In this document: piece after piece, positions 16,463 through 25,364 of the stretch
Position numbering within the stretch: position 1 is the first letter of the stretch
Layout: each line of letters opens with the position of its first letter
DNA from: CAVRRZ01 sp963723745
GTDB lineage: Bacteria > Actinomycetota > Actinomycetes > Mycobacteriales > Geodermatophilaceae
Length of the DNA: 64,000 nucleotides
Reading direction: 5' to 3'
NCBI GenBank assembly: GCA_963723745.1
Contig: CAVRRZ010000005.1
Span: 1,178,001-1,242,000 of the forward strand
Notes under the pieces: model-generated
The model's input: the letters and a program-made list of their open reading frames with translations, nothing else
Told to the model about the DNA's origin: nothing
Databases searched by the model: none
Translations under genes and position numbers: made by a program

Positions 16463-19188
16463 CGCTGACCGACCAGACCGGGCCACAGGGCTCCGGCGCC
16501 CTCGACGAGCAGCGCGCGGAGGTCGGCGACCGGCATCGGCCGCGAGATGACGAAGCCCTGGGCGAACCCGCACGGCATGCCGCACAGGGCGCCCAGCTGG
16601 GCCGCCGTCTCGACACCCTCGGCGACCACGTCGAGCCCGAGGGCCAGACCGATCCCGGTCACCGACTCGCACAGGGCGCGACTCTGCGGGTCGCGGTCGA
16701 CCCGCGAGATCAGTGACCGGTCCAGCTTCAGCACGTCGATGGGCAGCCGGGTCAGCTGACCCAGGCCGGAGTTCCCGGCGCCGAAGCCCTCCAGCGCGAT
16801 GTGCACCCCCATGAGACGAAGCGTGGCGAGATCCAAGCCGATCCGCTGGGCGTCTGCCAGCACCGTACCTTCGGTGATCTCCAGCACCAGCCGCTCGGCA
16901 GGCAGCCCGGAGGCCTCGAGCGCCGCCGCGACGTCGGCCACGAGCGTGCCGCCGGCCGCCCAGCCGGTCGGCACGTCGAACCCGAGCCGGATCGGCGTCC
17001 CGTCGCCTGCGGGCAGGGACGCGACCGCGGTCGTGGCCTCCTGGAGCGCCCAGCGGCCGAGCTGCCCGGCGACGCCGGCCCGCGTGGCGAGGCGCATGAA
17101 CTCGGCGGGCGTCACGTCGCCGACGACCGGGTGCCGCCAGCGCAGCAGCGCCTCGACCCCCACCACCCGCTGCTCGCCGAGCGACACGATGGGCTCGAAG
17201 AGCAGGAAGAACTCGTTCCGGTCGCGGGCCCCGGGCAGGTCGGCGCGCAGCCGCTCGCGGCGGGCGGCGGCCTCCCCCAGTGCGGTCGTGTAGCGCCCCG
17301 CGGTGCCGGCGGCCCGGTCCCGGGCGGCACGGACGGCGAGACCGACCCGGTTGAGCAGGTCCTCGACCGACAGGCCCGGCTCGGCGACGGCCAGGCCGAC
17401 CGAGGCCGAGAGGTCCACGATGCCGTCGGCGGTCATGATCGGCTGCTCGACGACCGCGAGGCAGCGGGCGGCGACCTGGTCGGCCTCGGCGTCCATCTTC
17501 TGCGGGTCGTCGTCCGTCGCATGCGTGAGCACGGCGAACGTGCCGCTGCCCATGCGCGCGACGACGTCGTCGCTCCGGACCGTCGAGCGCAGCCGCCGGC
17601 CGATCTCGCCCACCACGTTGCGGACGATCTCGCGGCCGACGTCCTCGCGGGCCTTCAACAGGCCCTCCACCTCGACCAGGAGGAGGGTGGCCGGCGCGGC
17701 CCCCGGCGTCACGGCGCGATGCAGGTCCAGCAGGAACGACGCCCGGTTCGGCAGGCCGGTGATCGGGTCGGAGTAGGCGACGCTCTGCAGCGCCTCCTCG
17801 CGGGCGTGCCGTTCGGTCACGTCGCGACAGTGCAGCACCACCGCCCCGACGGAGGTGTCGGCGCGCAGGTCGGAGACGTTGGCCTCGAACACGCGCCAGT
17901 CACCGGAGTCGTCGGCGATCCGCAGGATGTGCGGCCCGGCGCCCCGGGCGGGTTCGGGCGCGGGGGCGTCCGGCTCTCCCGAAGGCAGCGCGGCGAGCAG
18001 GCCCGCGACGTCGTCCGGGTGGACGACCATCGGCAGCGACCGGCCCGGCAGCTCCCCGGCCACCGGTCCGAGGGTCCGCGCGAGCGCGGGCGAGGCCCAG
18101 GTCACGCGCAGATCGTCGTCCAGGATGAGCACGGCGTCGCTACCGGACTGCACGAGGGAGCGGAACCAGGCCTCGCTGCGGCGCAGCCGGGCACCGAGCA
18201 GCTGCTCGTCACGGGCGGTCACCCACCGGTGGACGGCGACCAGCGCGACCGCGAGCACCAGGCCGGTGACCGACAGCAGACTCGGGCGGTGGCCCGCGAC
18301 CGTGGCGGCCGAGAGGACCACCGTCGCGACGACGAGGGCGAGGTGCGGCAGCAGGTGCCCCAGCCGGGTCGAGGCGCCGCTGCGCGGTCGGCGGTCCGAG
18401 CCGGGTCCGGGGTCGGCCAGGGCGGCCCAGGTGACCGCGGCCAGACCGGCGACCACGCACATCCGGCTCACCGATGTCCCGTTCGCCCAGCCCCCGAGCA
18501 GTGCCGACGTGCCCAGGCCGCGGCCGACGGTCAGCAGGACGGAGCCCACCAGCAGCAGCAGTGCGGCACGCTGACGGCGGGACTCGATGGCGCCCAGCAC
18601 GGTCAGTGCGGCCGCCATGGTCGCCGACGTCGCCAACACGCCGGCGGAGAGCACCAGCCGCTCGGTGGTGGCGAAGGTGCTCCACTGGCCGGCCGGGCCG
18701 ACGAAGAGCAGCTGGACGGTGACCACGCTCGCGGTGGTGAACAGCAGGAGCTCGACGCCGACCCGCCGTCCGCGTCCGCGGAAGCGACTGCGGTCGACCA
18801 GCGTGAGCCCACCGGCGATGGCCAGCAGGTAGCCGGGCACGGTGGGCAGCCATCGGAGGACGGCGGCGTCGAGCGGATCGGTGGGCGCCACGAGCAGCGG
18901 CAGCACCCCGCCGAGCGCGGCGAACAGCGGCGCGAGCGCGAAGAGCCGCCATCCGCGCAGTGCACGCCCGTGCCGACTGCCGACGATCCACAGCGCGGCG
19001 CCGCACAGCCCGCCGCAGGCGACCAGCACGACGTCGGCCACCGAGGCCAGCCGAGGCGTCACGGCGGCGCCCGCGCAGGCGCTCAGCGCCAGCGCGGTAC
19101 AGACCAGCAGGCACCATCGACGGGGTTCCACACGGACAGTCTCGACAGCCTCACGCAACGTGAGGAGCCCAACCGCCGGTGCGGTCAC
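16459..19188 (-). CDS. Membrane-anchored PAS-GGDEF-EAL protein (degenerate motifs)
   Basis: 909 residues from GTG, with the same architecture as the next gene: N-terminal hydrophobic segments to about residue 330, a PAS domain (about 350-480), then GGDEF-like and EAL-like domains. The cyclase signature has become RMGSGTF near residue 546, so cyclase activity is unlikely. EALLRW near 678 is kept, but the metal-binding DDFGTG is LEGFGAG near 797 and the usual N-V-S strand reads FDVPTGW, so phosphodiesterase activity is also doubtful. It may be a c-di-GMP receptor or a partner of its neighbour. The GTGA overlap indicates coupled translation. Confidence 0.88.
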   Translation of the reverse strand: MTAPAVGLLTLREAVETVRVEPRRWCLLVCTALALSACAGAAVTPRLASVADVVLVACGGLCGAALWIVGSRHGRALRGWRLFALAPLFAALGGVLPLLVAPTDPLDAAVLRWLPTVPGYLLAIAGGLTLVDRSRFRGRGRRVGVELLLFTTASVVTVQLLFVGPAGQWSTFATTERLVLSAGVLATSATMAAALTVLGAIESRRQRAALLLLVGSVLLTVGRGLGTSALLGGWANGTSVSRMCVVAGLAAVTWAALADPGPGSDRRPRSGASTRLGHLLPHLALVVATVVLSAATVAGHRPSLLSVTGLVLAVALVAVHRWVTARDEQLLGARLRRSEAWFRSLVQSGSDAVLILDDDLRVTWASPALARTLGPVAGELPGRSLPMVVHPDDVAGLLAALPSGEPDAPAPEPARGAGPHILRIADDSGDWRVFEANVSDLRADTSVGAVVLHCRDVTERHAREEALQSVAYSDPITGLPNRASFLLDLHRAVTPGAAPATLLLVEVEGLLKAREDVGREIVRNVVGEIGRRLRSTVRSDDVVARMGSGTFAVLTHATDDDPQKMDAEADQVAARCLAVVEQPIMTADGIVDLSASVGLAVAEPGLSVEDLLNRVGLAVRAARDRAAGTAGRYTTALGEAAARRERLRADLPGARDRNEFFLLFEPIVSLGEQRVVGVEALLRWRHPVVGDVTPAEFMRLATRAGVAGQLGRWALQEATTAVASLPAGDGTPIRLGFDVPTGWAAGGTLVADVAAALEASGLPAERLVLEITEGTVLADAQRIGLDLATLRLMGVHIALEGFGAGNSGLGQLTRLPIDVLKLDRSLISRVDRDPQSRALCESVTGIGLALGLDVVAEGVETAAQLGALCGMPCGFAQGFVISRPMPVADLRALLVEGAGALWPGLVGQR

Positions 19189-19237
19189 CCGTTCGGGGGG
19201 TCTCCCCCGTCCGGGTGGCGGGGCCTGGCCGGTGGCG

Positions 19238-20959
19238 TCAGCCGCAGATGGCGCCCTGCGCCGCCGACCCCACGAGCTTGGCGTACTTGGCGAGGACACC
19301 GGTCGTGTACCGCGGCGGCGGGGCCACCCACTCCTGGCGGCGACGGGCCAGTTCGGCGTCGTCGACCAGCAGGTCGAGGGTGCGGGCGGCGAGGTCCAGC
19401 CGGATCGGATCACCGTCGGCGACCAGGCCGATCGGCCCCCCGTCGGTCGCCTCCGGTGCGACGTGCCCGATGCACAGGCCGGTGGTGCCGCCGGAGAACC
19501 GGCCGTCGGTCAGCAGCAGGACGTCCTTGCCGAGGCCCGCGCCCTTGATCGCGCCGGTCACCGCCAGCATCTCCCGCATGCCGGGGCCGCCCCGGGGGCC
19601 CTCGTAGCGGATGACGACGACGTCACCGGGCTTGAGCGTGCCCTCGGTGACCGCGTCCATCGCGCCCTGCTCGCCGTCGAAGACCCGCGCGGTCCCCTCG
19701 AACACGTCGGTGTCGAAGCCCGCGGACTTGACCACCGCGCCCTCCGGCGCCAGCGAGCCCCGCAGGATCGTCAGCCCGCCGGTCCGGTGGATGGGCTGGT
19801 TCATCGCGTGGATGATCGCGCCGTCGGGGTCCGGAGGGGCGATCTCGGCGAGGTTCTCCGCCATGGTCTTCCCGGTGACGGTCAGCGCGTCGCCGTGCAG
19901 CAGCCCGGCGTCCAGCAGGGCCCGCAGGACCACCGGCACGCCGCCGATGCGGTCGACGTCGGTCATCACGTAGCGGCCGAACGGCTTGACGTCGGCCAGG
20001 TGCGGCGTCCGGTCACCGATCCGGTTGAAGTCGTCGAGCGTGAGGTCGACCTGCGCCTCGTGCGCGATGGCCATCAGGTGCAGGACGGCGTTGGTGGAGC
20101 CGCCGAGCGCCATGACCACGGTGATCGCGTTCTCGAAGGCCTTCCTGGTCATGATCTGCCGGGCGGTGATGCCCTTGCGCAGCAGGTTGACCACGGCCTC
20201 GCCCGAGGCGATCGCCACGGCGTCGCGGCGGCTGTCGATCGCCGGCGGGGCCGCGCTGCCGGGCAGGGCCATGCCCAGCGCCTCGGCGACACTGGCCATC
20301 GTGTTGGCGGTGTACATGCCGCCGCACGAACCCATGCCCGGACAGGCGTTGCGCTCGATCTCGCCGAGCTCGTCCTCGCTGATCCGGCCCGCCGCGCACG
20401 CGCCGACCGCCTCGAACACGTCGATGACGGTCAGGTCGCGGTCGCCCAGCTTGCCCGGCAGCGTCGAGCCGGAGTACACGAACACGCTGGCCAGGTCGAG
20501 GCGGGCTGCGGCCATGAGCATGCCGGGCAGGGACTTGTCGCAGCCGGCGAGCAGCACCGAGCCGTCGAGCCGCTCGGCGAACATGACCGTCTCGACCGAG
20601 TCGGCGATGACCTCCCGGGACACGAGCGAGGCGCGCATGCCCTCGTGGCCCATCGAGATGCCGTCGGAGACCGAGATGGTGCCGAATTCGAGCGGGTAGC
20701 CGCCCGCGGCGTGGACACCCTCCTTGGCGCGCTTGGCCAGGCGGTCCAGCGACAGGTTGCAGGGGGTGATCTCGTTCCACGACGAGGCGACGCCGATCTG
20801 CGGCTTGTCCCAGTCGTCGTCGCCCATGCCGACGGCCCGGAGCATCGCGCGGGCCGGCGCTCGGGTGATCCCGTCGGTCACCTCACGGCTGCGCGGCTTG
20901 ACGTCCGGGCTCCCTGCGGCGGCCTCGGATGCGGGGGGGCGATCGTCGACGGTGGTCAC
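19238..20959 (-). CDS. ilvD: Dihydroxy-acid dehydratase
   Basis: Fe-S enzyme for the third common step of isoleucine and valine synthesis. 573 residues from GTG. Visible ligands and motifs are SSWNEITPCNLSL, the cluster cysteines in GCDKSLPGML and GMGSCGGMYTANTM, the Mg2+/substrate part ALGGSTNAVLHL, and the C-terminal TDGRFSGGTTGLCIGHV. It is separated from ilvBNC by the two GGDEF-EAL genes, which lie downstream on the same strand after a 49-nt gap. No leader attenuator was seen upstream. Confidence 0.96.
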   Translation of the reverse strand: MTTVDDRPPASEAAAGSPDVKPRSREVTDGITRAPARAMLRAVGMGDDDWDKPQIGVASSWNEITPCNLSLDRLAKRAKEGVHAAGGYPLEFGTISVSDGISMGHEGMRASLVSREVIADSVETVMFAERLDGSVLLAGCDKSLPGMLMAAARLDLASVFVYSGSTLPGKLGDRDLTVIDVFEAVGACAAGRISEDELGEIERNACPGMGSCGGMYTANTMASVAEALGMALPGSAAPPAIDSRRDAVAIASGEAVVNLLRKGITARQIMTRKAFENAITVVMALGGSTNAVLHLMAIAHEAQVDLTLDDFNRIGDRTPHLADVKPFGRYVMTDVDRIGGVPVVLRALLDAGLLHGDALTVTGKTMAENLAEIAPPDPDGAIIHAMNQPIHRTGGLTILRGSLAPEGAVVKSAGFDTDVFEGTARVFDGEQGAMDAVTEGTLKPGDVVVIRYEGPRGGPGMREMLAVTGAIKGAGLGKDVLLLTDGRFSGGTTGLCIGHVAPEATDGGPIGLVADGDPIRLDLAARTLDLLVDDAELARRRQEWVAPPPRYTTGVLAKYAKLVGSAAQGAICG

Positions 20960-21029
20960 GACCGCGATCGTAGGCGGCTCCGATCTCGGCCATCCCGGGT
21001 GATCGCCCTGTCTGGGAGCATGGGGAGCC

Positions 21030-21410
21030 GTGACCGCCCCCGCCCGCCTGCGCATGAGCCGCACGGCGCTGCTGCCGCTCGTGCTCTTCGCGCTGTGCCT
21101 GCTCCCGGTCGCGATGTTCTCCCCCTGGGCGTCGCTGGTCCTCCTCGTGCCGGTCCTGATGGCCGTGTGGGTCCTGCGGGTCGGGGTCGCGATCGGCGAG
21201 GACGGCATCGGTGTGGAGTCGGTCGCCGGCTCGCGGCACGTGCCGTGGACCGAGATCGCCGGCATCCGCGTCGGCGGCCGGAAGGAGCTGTACCTGGTGA
21301 CCACCCGCGGCACGGAGATCCGGCTGCCGGTGCTGCGCCCCCGCGACCTGCCACGCCTGTCGGAGCTGTCCGGCGGCCGGATCGACGTCCCGGCGCCGCC
21401 GGCCCCCTGA
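21030..21410 (+). CDS. Small membrane protein with bacterial PH-like domain
   Basis: 126 residues from GTG. Two close hydrophobic segments (residues about 13-50) are followed by a beta-rich domain (GIGVESVAGSRHVPWTEIAGIRV, ELYLVTTRGTEIRLPVL) of the bPH_6 / low-molecular-weight antigen 6 type. The ligand is unknown. It is divergent from ilvD, with 70 bp between, and nearly abuts the convergent dehydrogenase. Confidence 0.75.
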   Translation: MTAPARLRMSRTALLPLVLFALCLLPVAMFSPWASLVLLVPVLMAVWVLRVGVAIGEDGIGVESVAGSRHVPWTEIAGIRVGGRKELYLVTTRGTEIRLPVLRPRDLPRLSELSGGRIDVPAPPAP

Positions 21411-21443
21411 CCGTCCGAGCGGGCTCTGCCGCGACGACGCTCG

Positions 21444-22391
21444 TCAGTAGTCGGCGACGACGTCGGCGAGCGGCTCGCCGGCCAGGATGCGCTCGAGCTG
21501 GCGGACGACGGACGTCGCCGCACGCTCGACGGTGCCCGGGATCTGCCCGCCGACGTGCGGGGTGATCAGCACGCCCGGCGCGGACCACAGCGGATGGCCC
21601 GGCGGCAGTGGCTCGGGGTCGGTGACGTCGAGCGCCGCGCGCAGCCGGCCGGCGGTGAGCTCCGCGAGCAGCGCGTCGGTGTCGACGACCACCCCGCGGG
21701 CGGCGTTGACCAGCAGCGCGTCGTCCTTCATCGCCGCGAGGAACGGCGCGTCGACCATGCCCCGGGTCTCGTCGGTGACCGGGACGATCAGGATCACCAC
21801 GTCGGCTCGCGGGAGCAGCTCGGGCAGCTCGCTGGTCCCGTGCACGCCCTCCCGCGCGCTGCGGGCCACGTACTCGACCTCGACGCCGAAGCCGTCGAGC
21901 ATCCGGCCGATCGTCGCGCCGATGTCGCCGGCACCCACGACCAGGACCCGGGCCCCGACCAATGTGTGCTGGGTGCCGAACGACCACCGGCCGGCGTCCT
22001 GCTCCCTGGTGAAGAACGGGATGCCGCGTTGCGCGGCGAGGGTCGCGGCCATCACCCACTCGGCGGTGGACGGCGTGTGCGCACCGCGGGCGTTGCACAG
22101 CACCACGCCCTCGGGCAGCCGGCCGATGAACTTCTCCGCGCCGGCGGTCTGCAGCTGGACCAGGCGCAGCGCCGGGAGCGCCTCGACCAGCCCCTCGGGC
22201 ACGCCCGGGTAGCCGTTGGGCGGCACCCACACCTGCGCCCGGGCGGCCTCGCCCTGCGGCGGGCCGGCGTCCGGGTCGACCGGATGAGCGGTGACGCGGC
22301 CGGACACGGCGGCCACCCGGTCGACGATGTCCGGCGGGACCAGCACGTGCAGCTGCTCGTCGGGAGCGAGGTCGAGGCGGTGCTGGGACAT
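21444..22391 (-). CDS. D-isomer-specific 2-hydroxyacid dehydrogenase
   Basis: NAD(P)-dependent oxidoreductase of the phosphoglycerate/glyoxylate dehydrogenase superfamily. 315 residues. The nucleotide-binding motif is VVGAGDIGATIG near residue 155; NAARGVVVDTDALL and the catalytic His in ITPHVGGQIPG are present. It lacks the ACT domain of SerA. The substrate is unknown; glyoxylate, hydroxypyruvate or a phosphonate are possible. Confidence 0.88.
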   Translation of the reverse strand: MSQHRLDLAPDEQLHVLVPPDIVDRVAAVSGRVTAHPVDPDAGPPQGEAARAQVWVPPNGYPGVPEGLVEALPALRLVQLQTAGAEKFIGRLPEGVVLCNARGAHTPSTAEWVMAATLAAQRGIPFFTREQDAGRWSFGTQHTLVGARVLVVGAGDIGATIGRMLDGFGVEVEYVARSAREGVHGTSELPELLPRADVVILIVPVTDETRGMVDAPFLAAMKDDALLVNAARGVVVDTDALLAELTAGRLRAALDVTDPEPLPPGHPLWSAPGVLITPHVGGQIPGTVERAATSVVRQLERILAGEPLADVVADY

Positions 22392-22439
22392 GGCTCGACC
22401 CTAGGCGCAGGCCCCGCGAGCGCACGTACTGTGATCGGC

Positions 22440-23609
22440 GTGGGACGGCGGGCGGCGGTAGGTGCGCGCGGGCGTGCCGTTCCCATGCTCGCGGGCCTGC
22501 TCGCCGTCACCGTCCTGACCGGCTGCGGCGGCGGGGACGGGTACGAGCCGAGGGGCCCCTTCCGGCCGCTGCCCGAGGGCGCCCCGCCCCGGGTCGGCCC
22601 GCCGTCCGACGAGGCGGCGCCGCCCCCTCAGGCCCCCGCCGAGCCGGGCGCCGGCGAGGAGGAGGGTGATCCGAACGTGGTCGCCACCGACCTCGACGTG
22701 CCGACCGGGCTGGTGGTGCTCCCCGACGGCAGCGCCATCGTCGGCGAGCGGGAGACCGGCCGGCTGGTCCAGGTCTTCCCCGACCGCTCGCCGCAGCGCG
22801 AGCTGATGACCGTGCCCGGCATCGACACGGCCGGGGACGGCGGCCTGCTCGGGCTGGCGCTCTCGCCGACGTTCGGTGAGGACGGCCTGGTCTACGCCTA
22901 CATCTCCACGGCTCAGGACAACCGCGTCGTCCGCTTCCCCATCGGCGGCACCCCGAACCCGGTGTTCACGGGCATCCCCCGCGGCGACGAGCACAACGGC
23001 GGCGCGCTGCTGTTCGGCGCCGACCAGCACCTCTACGTGGGCACCGGCGACACCGGCATCCCGTCCCTGGCCGCCGATCCGGACTCGCTGGCGGGCAAGG
23101 TGCTGCGCATCGACGTCTTCGGCCGGCCGGTGGGGGGCCTCGACCCGGTCTACAGCCTCGGCCACGCCGACGTCGCCGCCCTGTGCACCGCCGGCGGCGA
23201 GCAGGCGCGGCTGTACGCGGTCGGTGAGCGGGAACTCAACGCGGTCACCGCGGACAGCGAGCACGGGTGGCCGGTCGAGCGCCCCGACAGCGTCGATCCG
23301 GTCATCGACTTCCCGGCGGACCAGGCCGGCCTGGCCGGCTGCGCGGTCGCCGGTCCCGCCGTGTTCCTCGCGTCGCTGCCGGGTGAGCTGATGCACGTCG
23401 CCGAGGTCGACGGCGACGGGTCGATCGTGGACACCCCGGAGGCCGTGCTCCGAGGCGAGTACGGGCGGCTGCGCACCCTGGTGCTCGACGCCGAGGGCGG
23501 GCTGTGGGTCACCACGTCCAACCGGGACGGCGGGGGCGAGCCCGCCGAGGACGACGACAAGGTGCTGCGGATCGTCCCGCCCACCGCCGAGGGCGCCTCG
23601 CCCCTCTGA
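22440..23609 (+). CDS. PQQ-dependent sugar dehydrogenase-like lipoprotein
   Basis: Secreted six-bladed beta-propeller of the soluble glucose/aldose sugar dehydrogenase family. 389 residues from GTG at 22440; a second GTG at 22431 is equally in frame. The signal peptide ends in the lipobox LTGC, followed by a Pro/Glu-rich linker of about 60 residues. Family strands seen are LDVPTGLVVLPDGSAIVGER, TAGDGGLLGLALSP, DEHNGGALLFGADQHLYVGT, and LAGKVLRIDVFG. The His in GDEHNGG corresponds to a family PQQ/catalytic region. Actual PQQ use is uncertain, and no pqq genes are in the window. Confidence 0.85.
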   Translation: MGRRAAVGARGRAVPMLAGLLAVTVLTGCGGGDGYEPRGPFRPLPEGAPPRVGPPSDEAAPPPQAPAEPGAGEEEGDPNVVATDLDVPTGLVVLPDGSAIVGERETGRLVQVFPDRSPQRELMTVPGIDTAGDGGLLGLALSPTFGEDGLVYAYISTAQDNRVVRFPIGGTPNPVFTGIPRGDEHNGGALLFGADQHLYVGTGDTGIPSLAADPDSLAGKVLRIDVFGRPVGGLDPVYSLGHADVAALCTAGGEQARLYAVGERELNAVTADSEHGWPVERPDSVDPVIDFPADQAGLAGCAVAGPAVFLASLPGELMHVAEVDGDGSIVDTPEAVLRGEYGRLRTLVLDAEGGLWVTTSNRDGGGEPAEDDDKVLRIVPPTAEGASPL

Positions 23610-23620
23610 CCCGATCGCCG

Positions 23621-23674
23621 AGATCTGCGCACTCGTACGCATCGGGGGGCCGAAGCGTACGAGTGTGCAGATCT
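23621..23674. terminator. 20-nt inverted repeat between convergent genes
   Basis: Arms AGATCTGCGCACTCGTACGC (23621-23640) and 23655-23674 match at 19 of 20 positions, with a 14-nt loop. It lies 11 nt after the sugar dehydrogenase stop and 8 nt before the gatB stop. This is a candidate bidirectional terminator without a U-tract. Confidence 0.65.
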
Positions 23675-23682
23675 GGTCGGGA

Positions 23683-25182
23683 TCAGCCGGGGAGCACGCG
23701 CTCCTCGAGCATGCGCTTCACCGTCGCCGCGTCGGCCTTGCCGCGGGTGGTCTTCATGACCGCCCCGACCAGGGCGCCGAGTGCCTGCACCTTGCCGCCG
23801 CGCACCTTCTCGACGACGTCGGGGTTGGCGGCCAGCGCCGCGTCGACGGCGGCGACGAGCTCGTCGGACTCCCCCATGACGGCCAGCCCGCGGGCCTCGA
23901 CCACCTGCGCCGGGTCACCCTCGCCGGCCAGGACACCGTCGAGCGCCTGACGGGCGAGCTGGTCGTTGATGGTGCCCTCGCCCACGAGCCGGGTGAGCTC
24001 GGCGACCTGGCGGGGAGTGACGGCCAGCTCGGTGAGGTCGACACCGGCGTCGTTGGCGCGGCGGGCGAGCTCGCCCAGCCACCACTTGCGCGCATCGGCC
24101 GGGGAGGCGCCCGCGTTGACCGTGTCGGCGACCAGGCCCAGCGCGCCGGCGTTGAGCAGCCAGGCCATCTCGGTGGGCGACAGGCCCCACTCCTGCTCCA
24201 GCCGGATGCGGCGGGCGGCGGGCAGCTCGGGCAGCGCGGCGGCCAGCTTCTCGACCCACTCCGCGTCCGGCGCGACCGGCACGAGGTCGGGCTCGGGGAA
24301 GTACCGGTAGTCGGTCGCCTCCTCCTTGCTCCGGCCCGGGGACGTCGTCCCCGTGTCCTCGTGGAAGTGGCGGGTCTCCTGCAGGATCCGGCCGCCCTCG
24401 TCGAGGACGGCGGCCTGCCGGCGCATCTCGAACCGCACCGCCCGCTCGACCGAGCGCAGCGAGTTCACGTTCTTGGTCTCGGTGCGGGTACCCCACTCGA
24501 GTCCGCCGGTCGGGGCCAGCGAGGTGTTGACGTCGCAGCGCAGATTGCCCTGCTCCATCCGCACCTCGGAGACGCCGAGGGCCAGCAGGATCTCCCGCAG
24601 TTCGGTGACGTAGGCCTTGGCCACCTCGGGTGCCTTGCCGGCGGTGTCCGGGATCGGCCGGGTGACGATCTCGACCAGCGGGATGCCGGCCCGGTTGTAG
24701 TCGATCAGCGAGTGCGAGGCGCCGTGGATGCGGCCCGTGGAGCCACCGACGTGCAGGTTCTTGCCGGTGTCCTCCTCCAGGTGCACCCGCTCGATCTCCA
24801 CCCGGTAGGTCTCGCCGTCGACCTCGACGTCGAGGTGCCCGGCGGTGCAGAGGGGCTCGTCGTACTGGGTGGTCTGGAAGCCCTTGGGGATGTCCGGGTA
24901 GAAGTAGTTCTTGCGCGCGAAGCGGGACCACGTCGCGATCCGGCAGCCCAGCGCGAGCCCGATGCGGATGGTGGCCTCGATCGCGGCCGAGTTGGCCACC
25001 GGCAGCGCGCCGGGCAGGCCCAGGCAGACCGGGCAGGTCTGGGTGTTGGGCTCGGCCCCGAAGGTGGTCGAGCAGCCGCAGAACATCTTCGACGCGGTGC
25101 CCAGCTCGACGTGCGTCTCGAGGCCGATCACCGGCTCGTAGCGGGTGAGCAGGTCCTCGTACTCGACCAGGCGATCGGTCAT
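23683..25182 (-). CDS. gatB: Asp/Glu-tRNA(Asn/Gln) amidotransferase subunit B
   Basis: tRNA-binding kinase subunit of GatCAB, which phosphorylates mischarged Glu-tRNA-Gln or Asp-tRNA-Asn before amidation. 499 residues. Start MTDRLVEYEDLLTRYEPVIGLETHVEL, with the Zn/Cys region FCGCSTTFG and CPVCLGLPGALPV, and a C-terminal YqeY-like tail (RGKADAATVKRML). Its ATG overlaps the stop of a small membrane-protein gene by 4 nt. It is last in the gatC-gatA-x-gatB operon. Confidence 0.96.
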   Translation of the reverse strand: MTDRLVEYEDLLTRYEPVIGLETHVELGTASKMFCGCSTTFGAEPNTQTCPVCLGLPGALPVANSAAIEATIRIGLALGCRIATWSRFARKNYFYPDIPKGFQTTQYDEPLCTAGHLDVEVDGETYRVEIERVHLEEDTGKNLHVGGSTGRIHGASHSLIDYNRAGIPLVEIVTRPIPDTAGKAPEVAKAYVTELREILLALGVSEVRMEQGNLRCDVNTSLAPTGGLEWGTRTETKNVNSLRSVERAVRFEMRRQAAVLDEGGRILQETRHFHEDTGTTSPGRSKEEATDYRYFPEPDLVPVAPDAEWVEKLAAALPELPAARRIRLEQEWGLSPTEMAWLLNAGALGLVADTVNAGASPADARKWWLGELARRANDAGVDLTELAVTPRQVAELTRLVGEGTINDQLARQALDGVLAGEGDPAQVVEARGLAVMGESDELVAAVDAALAANPDVVEKVRGGKVQALGALVGAVMKTTRGKADAATVKRMLEERVLPG

Positions 25183-25364
25183 CGGGGGTCTCCGTTCGAC
25201 GCGGGGCCGGCGCCTCGGCCGGTCCACCAGGCGCCGGCGGCGGTGAGCACGCCGAGCACGAGGAAGACGGCAAACACTGCGCGGTCGGTGAGGATCCAGC
25301 CGAGGATCCCGGCGACGATCACGAACGCGGTGAGGCCCCATGCGGCCTTGAGGGCACCATTCAC
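25179..25364 (-). CDS. 61-residue two-TM membrane protein inside the gatCAB operon
   Basis: From GTG at 25364 (GTGA overlap with gatA's stop) to TGA at 25179 (ATGA overlap with gatB). It encodes VNGALKAAWGLTAFVIVAGI followed by a second hydrophobic stretch and a short polar tail ending GPASNGDPR. Two membrane helices are predicted by eye. The 4-nt overlaps at both ends show it is translated with gatA and gatB. I know no function; in mycobacteria this position holds pfkA instead (from memory). Confidence 0.8.
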   Translation of the reverse strand: MNGALKAAWGLTAFVIVAGILGWILTDRAVFAVFLVLGVLTAAGAWWTGRGAGPASNGDPR

